The notes under the pieces were generated by a model. The model saw only the letters and a program-made list of their open reading frames with translations. It was not told the DNA's origin and did no database searches. A stretch of 40,331 bases of DNA from Phycisphaerales bacterium (lineage in GTDB: Bacteria; Planctomycetota; Phycisphaerae; Phycisphaerales; UBA1924), in contig JADYXW010000077.1 in NCBI GenBank assembly GCA_020853975.1, positions 1 through 40,331 on the forward strand. The letters run 5' to 3'. Below, one piece after another: positions 33,001 through 40,331 of the stretch. A program made the position numbers and the translations under genes. The first letter of the stretch is position 1; each line of letters starts with the position of its first letter.

Positions 33001-35621
33001 AGCTTGACGTCGAGGCCGCCTCTGCCGCCAACCAGGTGCGAATCTTCCCGCTGCGGTTTGCCGCGGCGGACCGGGTGACCGCAGTACTCCGCGACATCTT
33101 CGCCCAGCGCCGCCAGGCCGGGAGTGACCGCCCCGAGGACGCGCTGATCATCAGCACCGACATCCGCACGAACGCGATCATTGTCTCATCGAGCCAGAAG
33201 AGCTACGCCATCGTGGAAGGGCTGCTCAGGACGCTCGACGGCGAGCGCACCGCGTACTCGGTGGGCATTCACGTGCTACCGGTGGAGGGCGCGGATGTCA
33301 GGCAGCTCGCCCCGCGCATCGAGCGCCTGATGCGCGAGCGGCTCCAGGCCGCGGCCCAGGCCGGGTCTGTCCGCAACCCGATGGACGCGTTCACGATCGA
33401 GGCCGAGCCCTCCAGCAACCTGCTGATCGTCGCCTGCAGCCAGGAGAACCTGCAGGTCGTTCGGGAGCTGGTCTCGGCGCTCACAGAGGACGTGGCGAGG
33501 CTGGAAGCGGGCAGCAGGACGGACATCATCCAGTTCACCCGTGCCCGCGCGACGGAGGCCGCACAGTCCATCGAGCAGGCCTATGTGGAGCGTGAGAACC
33601 AGCGCCGTGGGCAGAACGCCGTGCGCGTGGTGGCGAACGAGCGGCTGAACTCGCTGATCGTGACCGGCACGGAGGCGGACCTGGTCGAGATCCGCTCACT
33701 GGCCCGCAAGGTAGACTCCGCGGAGGTCACGCAGCGCCAGCAGATCAAGTCCATCGAGCTGCGCAGCGCGAACGCGGGCGAGGTGGTGAGGCTGGTGGAG
33801 AACGTTCTGGCAGGGCGGCCCGTGGGCGGCAGCAGGGGCATCGCCGCACGGCAGGCCACGCGCCTGCAGTTCCTCCGCGACAACATGCGGGGCGACCTCA
33901 AGAACTGGGGTCAACCCGCCACCGAAGCGGAGATCGACGGCGCGCTCCGCGACCAGGTGACCCTTACCGCCGACGCACGCACGAACGCGGTGTGGGTCAC
34001 GGCCCCCGAGTCCCTTGCCGGCCTGATCTCGGAGATGATCGAGGACATCGAGCAGTCCAGCGCCGGGCAGCGCAAGATCGAGAAGTTCCGGCTGCTGAAC
34101 GCGGACGCCAACCGCATGCGCGATCTGCTCCGCGACGTCTTCAGCCTGCGTCAGCAGGGCGATGCCCTCGTCCTCGTGCCCGCCCGCACCCAGGCGGAGG
34201 GCGAGGACCAGCCCCCGACGGACGCGGTGACCCCCGTCCCGGACGAGCGGCAGCAGCTCGCCATCGCGGTGGACTCGCGCACGAACACGCTCATCGTCTC
34301 CGGCACCCCGGACTACCTCGAACTCGTCCGCAAGGTGGTGACCGAGCTTGACTCCATCCCCGCCAACGAGCGTGAGCGGCGGGTCTATCACCTCCGCAAC
34401 GCCAAGGCGGGGGAGATCGAGACGACGCTCAAGGCATACTTCCAGGGAGAGGCGGACAAGGCCCGCCTCACGCTGGGGGCCGAGCGTGCGGGCTCGCTCC
34501 TCCAGAAGCTGGAAGAGGAAGTGACCGTGGTGGGGGACCTGTCGAGCAACAAGCTCGTGATCTCTACCTCGCCCAAGTACATGGAATCCGTGCTGAAGAT
34601 CGTCGAGGAGCTCGACGCGTCGCCGCCGCAGGTGATGATCCAGGTGCTGCTCGCGGAGGTCACGATCGACGCCTCGGACCAGTGGGGCATGGACGTGAAC
34701 GTGGGGCCGTTCGGGGGCGAGGCCTACCGGGTGGGTTCCACCGCCGCGGGTGTTGGCGTGGCGACGGCGCTTGGCGTTCCCAACCTCTCGGTGTCGTCGT
34801 CGGACTTCGGGCTGCTGATCCGCGCGCTCGAGGCGCAGGGCAAGCTGGAGGTGCTGAGCAACCCGCAGGTGCTTGCGGACAACAACAAGGAGGCGACGAT
34901 CAGCGTTGTTGACGAGATCGGCGTTGCGGGCCGCAGCCAGTTCGGAGGCGTCAACGGCACGTCGGTCATCTCCGAGGTCGAACGCATCCCCGCGGGCATC
35001 ATCCTGAAGGTCACGCCCTCCATCAGTTCAGACGGCTACGTGCGGATGGAAGTCTCCCCGGAGATTTCCGCCCTCACCAGCCGCACGACGCAGATCAACC
35101 GTGACCAAACGGCGCCGATCATCTCCAAGCGCACCGTGGACACGGTCGTCACGGTCAAGGATGGACAGAGTGTCGTCATCGGCGGGCTCATCCAGACCAG
35201 CGACGAGGAGCGCAACAGCAAGGTGCCCATCATTGGTGACATCCCGATCATCGGGCTGCCGTTCCGCACCAAGAAGAACGAGGTCAACAAGACCGAGCTG
35301 CTGGTCATTCTCACTCCGCGGGTGATCCCGGGCGGGGCAGCAAGCCCCGAGGGCCTGATCCGCGACGTGACCGAGCAAACCATCGACCGGCTTGAAGACC
35401 CCACCCGCGTGGAGGACTACCTCGAACGAATCCGGCTCGAGATCGAAGAGACCAATCGGCGCAACGGCATCACGAGCCCGGCCGTGGTCTCTCCCGCCTC
35501 GGAGCCGCTGCAGCCCTCGCGGTCCAGGCCTGAGTCGGCGAGCGATTCGGGGCCCACGGGTGCACCGCAGGCCCCGGCCACTCAGACGACAGACCCTGGT
35601 CGAATGGACCCACCCCGATGA
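24021..35621 (+). CDS. gspD: Giant type II secretin (GspD-like) with about 40 N-domain repeats
   Basis: 3866 aa in one uninterrupted frame; GGAGG lies 6 nt before the ATG. Order: signal peptide (1-26, ending VWAQ); N0-like domain (about 55-140, LGFNFKDAPVDQVLDVFARE); about 40 N1-type modules of 65-130 residues (about 155-3535); the secretin pore domain (about 3538-3771) with VPIIGDIPIIGLPF (V3735 on) and ELLVILTPRVIP; then a helical, Pro/Ser-rich tail of about 95 residues that could hold a pilotin-binding segment. Classical GspD is about 650-700 aa with N0-N3. The protein forms the outer-membrane gate of type II secretion; extra modules would lengthen the periplasmic channel. It is last but one in the gsp run, overlapping a lipoprotein gene. 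No internal stop or frameshift is visible. Confidence 0.95.
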   Translation: MSQQRSKRVATAAMVAVVGLPVSVWAQEAAPPPPVASPAETGGAPAAARAQPRDDLGFNFKDAPVDQVLDVFAREGGVPIIFEAAIPQGTVTFVSSSRYSFTDALSILNLNLARFGVHLRRQDQYLYLATLQDASKKPIAVPADAASLARLTPDQIVTVSIPLDNARVEQVAEQVKQLVGSFGGVLPIPTQNMLIVVDTAAQVKRIREIVQSIDARKPADASFKLFPLRYGQAETILNSLKGLVGERQKTVIVDKDGSQRTVQDTQVAGLNLVADPRTNSIIAVGPEARIRTVEEVLGLLDVPATEAGEGQLATFALATITADAAAARLTTLFSKDDPKVRPVVLALPEVLKVTVVGPPDKIAQAAAVLAEMDPAASRSDGGAAGEPASVRPERRAVSVRLKHLPASVVESIATRLLTPRQMQSMRISAGPDGKSVILVGPSADVDAYQQMIAALDTQDAQERDVKLVKLGREGAEAALKKAQDLYAQSGKAATDPVTITFETESGTATLLGSRAALAAFTQILSQVEAASVVQEVRRFDVKKTSAGVLAARLSRLARPMLTPTDGSAYTEPVLEAIDEAKVLLVRGTPAQVALLGDLVAELDADDPALRQLRMIELRQAKVSDVVATLADLVKSSQTLRGPGGPEPAFEAIEQTNTLIIGARPEQLAVLEALVRDLDTRQGAERPPLKLFRLKSTDAANVALVIQRSFDARPAEQRTRQPVWVDSDPATNTLIVSAHPDTLPEIETIIQGLNEAQQIDAEGREIRIYPLKVARAEELAQTIDQMYPEPPMPIDPRTRQPRPDLKQPREVVVRADRATNSLIVDAPAKRMAGFEQLVKSLDQQKLADNLSLRTYKVERADLASVANTIRQLVSGGSLTSKASNAPITVSTEPVSRTLVVSGPSDIFEGVEEVLKRLDGLPQAAPTEMKLYALTAARADRLMPLVQRVLSQRARELRDPSGAPLPESATQVEVTSDAASNTLVISAPREIMSVADGIVRALDQQSTSSALEVRVFRLSKGEAASIAGALRGTLPAQDKPGTNPATITPEPASNTVVIVGTSEQLDRAAKLIESLDQSVDREGMGVRTIPLKHGRAETLAPVLESVLARESSLDRMPDWMRAQVISRLGGNPEPLKVRVIAETRLNALVVSGPRSLMDLAEEMIASLDVDPGENAGTRRAIRVVTLANADAGQLAANLDAVFRDTQSPEPPPVMRVDTSSNSLILRGTDAQLETAESLIKSLDAAALASSRQMRSVPLDRSRADAELMAQTLRRVLEQQQGMKVEVISAEELLRRTKEKTPAETEKPRTWAPPTLWTPHAVAAAAVMAMTEPEAPLAPEVQPAPQGQPENKPAEAGPPEPEPTVTIAVDKATNSLLIVGSPRTADRLAALAMQLQSQMPPEPTGVRLVTIPPASDAATLAQIVNQTVGQIGRTSAANPGGLTGPVSITPDPTGSALVVLANDADFVVVGELIGSLTQLGSTAKMAVKVYPLVNTTAPRAMAALRDLFTATPAGQQARRVRAWEIEVQGPDGAVSGRVDPSQIRVIMDPAGASVIVAAPGDSLPVIDRLIETVDQNPVTNRLAIHRYELKHAKAAEVSRTLQTLFDAQRQGAGGNDLPQARFIADDRTNTLLVTASQPQHTDVVRLLAEADVSMESGGDELAMITLRNAAPSTVRQIVDEIVIGRDPAKKDRVRISAQDGSNLLIVRASKEDIEQVKGVVAQVDQAETGTAPVRSIKLERADAGAIAQSLQKFFSDRAAISARPGARAASRVAVVGDKRSSTLLVAASDDDFAQVQELVKTFDTPAPTRDMQFKVVPLKHARVTEVFQTVRNVLDELRWESVNVWGGGAPEDDIQKVYVEANERTNSMLLIGQGEALANAESVIQTLDQPATEKSALVIRSVKVQSADLRSLQTVLRQAFVTPGWRSWRGPDPDAVTVEIDRANRAIILVGKGERVEEAVRSIQQLDKGGPDGGPGNQVASITLSHARADRAANTLRQFFADRARAQGVDAASVSVMGSADGNVILLSAGEDDMATIRELVAQIDQPDGGKDRRIEVIVLKNGVANDVANSLRAMFARDTRGDERVIITPQPATNSVIISAPQEVFPEVSSVLAQLDAAPRAEEANIETVGLTTARAQEVATALRTALPPNVKVTVTPVVRSNSLLLTGSKEAIAIAMEQIKKIDQEPVRSGLVFRRFRLTAAEASEVSYTVEQMLRARPRNPNEPEAGIDYSRQDNTLTVYAPADQMEEIEKIVRELDQAPLEERATEFVKLEYASATQAAEALKVFYGRYAAEAASPAARNVTILPDKLSNSLVIRADKSMWEGIRALLTKLDTPEYDTTRQLAVIALEHADATSVARALNDGLRAPLEEQLRQSQARNARGNQAARPGERPEATVLVDAEGVPSVSAETQTNSLIVFAGRRELDRIRDIIKQLDVSGFGDMPQPRIIALANGKPSLVASTIREMYLNKLERPNGPRSVMIVGDDTSGALIVRADDAKFAQIKALAETLEQQGEVGRVQPHVVRLQTIAAGRIRQTLLSTFTETAKAQGETLAVEVDRTNNALVIACSARLLEEIKAVIAELDAPATGQEPGPAMLSQNVTIVDIVNNDPATIRRMLEEMGLTRPQQADRPGIVSEPVQISVMGTRRALAIVAAPGDGRIVESLVKSLDTAPVESEQKLAVVPLRTASARAVAATLTSMLRPTDAASSVTTSGPAGPLAEQVRRLQLVKNGIDQPRDAVDLTRPIRLIGDDQTNTLIIASSQGNIDAIREIVKLLDTLPIGDSVVMRIFPLENASATRVKAVIDTLFQQGEALRRLPGTQRRGLPPTATGQALAGDVAITVDERTNTMIAAGREEALALVEVLTKELDSDAASKWVEPLIIPMKYADAAGMARRLQEVLVRGTAVTPEAMGLQRQFGRLRMVNQGRSISAPEPQASLSPGIEKSGPEEPVSAGIIESDLFAPVTGLVISSDENLNALIVIGSPANLAVVKAMVEQLDVEAASAANQVRIFPLRFAAADRVTAVLRDIFAQRRQAGSDRPEDALIISTDIRTNAIIVSSSQKSYAIVEGLLRTLDGERTAYSVGIHVLPVEGADVRQLAPRIERLMRERLQAAAQAGSVRNPMDAFTIEAEPSSNLLIVACSQENLQVVRELVSALTEDVARLEAGSRTDIIQFTRARATEAAQSIEQAYVERENQRRGQNAVRVVANERLNSLIVTGTEADLVEIRSLARKVDSAEVTQRQQIKSIELRSANAGEVVRLVENVLAGRPVGGSRGIAARQATRLQFLRDNMRGDLKNWGQPATEAEIDGALRDQVTLTADARTNAVWVTAPESLAGLISEMIEDIEQSSAGQRKIEKFRLLNADANRMRDLLRDVFSLRQQGDALVLVPARTQAEGEDQPPTDAVTPVPDERQQLAIAVDSRTNTLIVSGTPDYLELVRKVVTELDSIPANERERRVYHLRNAKAGEIETTLKAYFQGEADKARLTLGAERAGSLLQKLEEEVTVVGDLSSNKLVISTSPKYMESVLKIVEELDASPPQVMIQVLLAEVTIDASDQWGMDVNVGPFGGEAYRVGSTAAGVGVATALGVPNLSVSSSDFGLLIRALEAQGKLEVLSNPQVLADNNKEATISVVDEIGVAGRSQFGGVNGTSVISEVERIPAGIILKVTPSISSDGYVRMEVSPEISALTSRTTQINRDQTAPIISKRTVDTVVTVKDGQSVVIGGLIQTSDEERNSKVPIIGDIPIIGLPFRTKKNEVNKTELLVILTPRVIPGGAASPEGLIRDVTEQTIDRLEDPTRVEDYLERIRLEIEETNRRNGITSPAVVSPASEPLQPSRSRPESASDSGPTGAPQAPATQTTDPGRMDPPR
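24486..34630 (+). repeat. Array of about 40 secretin N1-type modules encoded in gspD
   Basis: Each module starts with a strand such as VRVFPLKxA, a helix, a variable loop, then a strand-turn-strand anchor (D-x-x-TNTLIVSA type) and a helix ending in LD. Anchors include Q191 (QNMLIVVD), T278 (TNSIIAVG), T655 (TNTLIIGA), T730 (TNTLIVSA) and T818 (TNSLIVDA), and others near 28894, 29604, 30290, 30498, 30950, 31250, 31695, 32276, 32551, 32938, 33170, 33648, 34280 and 34550. I counted 40 by hand; modules 3-6, 16, 17 and 31 are divergent, so the number may shift by two or so. Copies differ strongly at DNA level, so this is an old expansion. Long loops occur near 27876-28100, 32732-32910 and 33815-33955. 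Confidence 0.85.
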
Positions 35622-36103
35622 GATGGACCCTGATTGTGCCTCTCGGCCTCGCGCTTGTCGGCTGCGCGGGTACCCCCAAGCCGAAGCCCGCACCACCTCC
35701 TCCTGCGGGTACCCAGCCCACCGACCTCCTCCCCTTTGTGGGCTTCATGGAGGACTCCGACAGCAACGGCTATCGGGACACCATGGTCCTCACGCTCCTG
35801 ATGTTCGCCCGCAACCACGCGGAGACGTCGGTCTACGCGGAGGGAACGCTGGACCTGAGGCTTGTCGCAAAGAACGGCAAGGTCATCCGCGAGTGGAAGC
35901 TGCCGCCCGATGTCGTCGCGGGGCTCGCCAAAAAGATGCCCGCCGGACCCACCTACTTCATCCGGCTGAGCCTGCTCGACGACCCGGCGGGCGACAAGAC
36001 GGACGAAGCTCTTGCTGATCTCCAGATTGCCTTCTCGCAGGGAGAGACCCCACCCATCCGGACGACGGCGACGGGCATAACTGTGGGACGGGTAGGCAGA
36101 TAG
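35618..36103 (+). CDS. Small lipoprotein coupled to gspD, candidate pilotin
   Basis: 161 aa; its ATG overlaps the gspD stop (ATGA), so translation is probably coupled. Lipoprotein signal: MRWTLIVPLGLALVGC with the lipobox LVGC (Cys16), then a Pro/Lys-rich spacer and a beta-rich domain of about 110 residues (GFMEDSDSNGYRDTMVLTLL, split by a variable region from LRLVAKNGKVIREWKLP). I do not recognise it as a known GspS or AspS pilotin, which are helical or mixed domains. Position and anchoring make a secretin-targeting or assembly role reasonable, but that is inference. Other options are an unrelated outer-membrane lipoprotein. Confidence 0.75.
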   Translation: MRWTLIVPLGLALVGCAGTPKPKPAPPPPAGTQPTDLLPFVGFMEDSDSNGYRDTMVLTLLMFARNHAETSVYAEGTLDLRLVAKNGKVIREWKLPPDVVAGLAKKMPAGPTYFIRLSLLDDPAGDKTDEALADLQIAFSQGETPPIRTTATGITVGRVGR

Positions 36104-36249
36104 GCTCGCGTCGGAAATCCTTTCCCCTTCGCCGGCCCTGACCCACCCCGCAGCTCCGAAAGGCCGATAGAGCCGCCTAGGATTACCTCTCGGAGTGGGG
36201 ACCGATAACGGATTCTGTTCGGTCCGCCACCCCGTGTACAGGACCAGCC

Positions 36250-39084
<2,835 letters not shown>

Positions 39085-39107
39085 CCACAGCCGACGGAGC
39101 AAGACGC

Positions 39108-40331
39108 ATGGCGGTTGACATTGTGATGCCTCAGGCCGGAGAGAGCGTGACCAGCGGCGTGATCTCGCGCTGGCTGAAGAACGAGGGCGACTACGTCCGC
39201 CGTGACGAGGAAATCGTCGAGGTCGAGACCGACAAGGTGAACTTGGCCATCCCCTCGCCCGCCGCGGGCGTGCTGCAGGGCCTGAAGGTGAAGCAGGGCG
39301 ACACCGTGAACGTGGGGCAGTCGCTCGCCTCGATCGACGAGAAGGCGACGGCCCCCGCGGGTGCTGCCGCGGCAGGCACCACCCAGCCCGCCAAGGTGCA
39401 GGTGGCCGAGGCGAAGCCTCAGACGGCCCCCGCCAAGGCCGCCGCGGAGGAAGTCCGTGCGACTCCCCTGGCCCGGAAGGTTGCCGAGGAGAAGGGCGTT
39501 GACCTGTCCCGCATCCAGGGCACAGGAGCGGGGGGCCGAGTCCGCGAGCAGGACGTGATCGCGTTCAGTTCCGCAGGGGCCGCGGCCGCGAACGGCGTCG
39601 CCAAGCCCGCCGCCCGCGTGACCCGCGAGCGGATGACCCCACTCCGGCAGCGCATCGCGCAGCGACTGGTTCAGGCGCAGCACACCGCCGCGATGCTCAC
39701 GACCTTCAACGAGTGCGACATGACCGCGGTCATTGAGCTCCGCAAGTCCTTCAAAGAGGACTTCGAGAAGAAGCACGGCATCGGGCTGGGCTTCATGTCG
39801 TTCTTCGTCAAGGCCTGCGCCTCCGCCCTGCGGGCATTCCCGCTCGTCAACGCGTCGATTGTTGATGACGAAGGGCACCCTGCCATCGAGCGCCATGACA
39901 CCGCCGATATCGCGGTCGCGGTCAGCACTCCCAAGGGGCTCGTGGTCCCCGTGATGCGGGACTGCGCCTCGCTCTCCTTCGCCGGCATCGAGTCCACCCT
40001 CAAGGATCTCGCGGCGCGAGGCCGCGACGGCAAGCTCTCCCTCGAGGACATGCAGGGCGGTACGTTTACGATCACCAACGGCGGGATCTTCGGCTCGCTG
40101 ATGAGCACCCCGATCCTCAATCCGCCCCAGTCCGCCATCCTCGGTATGCACGCGATCAAGAACCGTCCGGTCGAGTTCCCCGTCGGCAGCGGGCAGGTCG
40201 CCATCCGACCCATGATGTACCTGGCCCTGTCGTACGACCACCGGATCGTCGACGGTGCCGAGGCCGTGCAGTTCCTCGTGCACGTGAAGCGATGCCTGGA
40301 AGACCCGCAGCGTCTGCTGCTGGGGGTGTGA
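39108..40331 (+). CDS. sucB: Dihydrolipoamide succinyltransferase, 2-oxoglutarate dehydrogenase E2
   Basis: 407 aa from the ATG at 39108 (GGAG at 39095-39098); the open frame extends far upstream but only as an overlap with sucA. A lipoyl domain comes first ([20 protein letters not shown], lipoylated Lys in EVETDKVNL, about residue 43), then an Ala/Pro linker, a peripheral subunit-binding domain ([20 protein letters not shown]), a second linker, and the catalytic domain (about 175-407) with the active-site [12 protein letters not shown]. The stop is the last three bases of the window, so the gene is complete. E3 (lpd) is not in view and would lie elsewhere or just downstream. Confidence 0.97.
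   Translation: MAVDIVMPQAGESVTSGVISRWLKNEGDYVRRDEEIVEVETDKVNLAIPSPAAGVLQGLKVKQGDTVNVGQSLASIDEKATAPAGAAAAGTTQPAKVQVAEAKPQTAPAKAAAEEVRATPLARKVAEEKGVDLSRIQGTGAGGRVREQDVIAFSSAGAAAANGVAKPAARVTRERMTPLRQRIAQRLVQAQHTAAMLTTFNECDMTAVIELRKSFKEDFEKKHGIGLGFMSFFVKACASALRAFPLVNASIVDDEGHPAIERHDTADIAVAVSTPKGLVVPVMRDCASLSFAGIESTLKDLAARGRDGKLSLEDMQGGTFTITNGGIFGSLMSTPILNPPQSAILGMHAIKNRPVEFPVGSGQVAIRPMMYLALSYDHRIVDGAEAVQFLVHVKRCLEDPQRLLLGV

Noticed and set aside
24486..34630. CRISPR-like or satellite-like DNA repeat
   Set aside because: The periodicity is only at protein level; DNA copies are too different and are coding throughout.
24021..35621. Possibility that the giant secretin is an assembly error joining several secretin genes
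   Set aside because: There is one signal peptide, one N0-like domain and one pore domain, with the frame open throughout; modules are all different, so tandem-repeat misassembly is unlikely. Long reads would still be useful.

Overview
The window is high-GC DNA, dense with genes, and reads as a chromosome segment of a planctomycete-type bacterium (Planctomycetota, perhaps the Phycisphaerae side). The clues are a stand-alone planctomycete-style prepilin-like protein, the MoxR-cassette style DUF58/transglutaminase pair, the gene set, and the gene order of the secretion locus. The lineage is inferred from gene content. No rRNA, tRNA, insertion sequence, phage gene or CRISPR array is visible.

Layout. 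1-3.2 kb: the end of a DUF58 gene (cut by the window edge) overlapping a TgpA-like membrane transglutaminase. 3.3-4.9 kb: a PilZ (c-di-GMP) protein converging on a small lipoprotein. 5.3-7.2 kb: ribonuclease Y and a 76-aa protein. 7.2-9.5 kb: a secreted SurA/PpiC-like protein (minus strand), then a prepilin-like protein with its own promoter and a strong terminator. 9.6-11.8 kb: serine biosynthesis genes serA and serC. 11.8-15.4 kb (minus strand): a double-domain QueD/PTPS protein, the type II secretion ATPase GspE and a family 9 glycosyltransferase, apparently one operon. 15.5-36.1 kb (plus strand): a secreted glutathione peroxidase, then gspF-G-H-I-J-K-L, a GspM/GspC-like fusion, an enormous secretin gene, and a short lipoprotein overlapping the end of the secretin. 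36.25-40.33 kb: sucA and sucB of the 2-oxoglutarate dehydrogenase complex.

The outstanding feature is the secretin at 24021-35621: one uninterrupted 3866-codon frame. It has a signal peptide, an N0-like domain, about 40 consecutive divergent copies of the secretin N1-type ring domain, and a complete C-terminal secretin pore domain. Classical GspD has N0 plus only three N domains in about 650-700 residues. If the copies stack as rings, the periplasmic channel would be of the order of 100 nm long. That could suit the enlarged, variable periplasm of planctomycetes. The neighbouring genes are a matching set: ATPase, platform protein, five pseudopilins, GspL, a GspM/C fusion that could link the inner membrane to the secretin, and a lipoprotein placed where a pilotin might be. 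Together they suggest a functional type II secretion machine with a very elongated periplasmic conduit.

A second, smaller theme is start-site architecture. Several genes (the 76-aa ORF, serC and queD) have a TAnnnT box ending 5-9 nt before the start codon and no Shine-Dalgarno sequence, which suggests leaderless mRNAs. Most other genes have clear GGAGG sites, and the gsp genes are chained by short overlaps.
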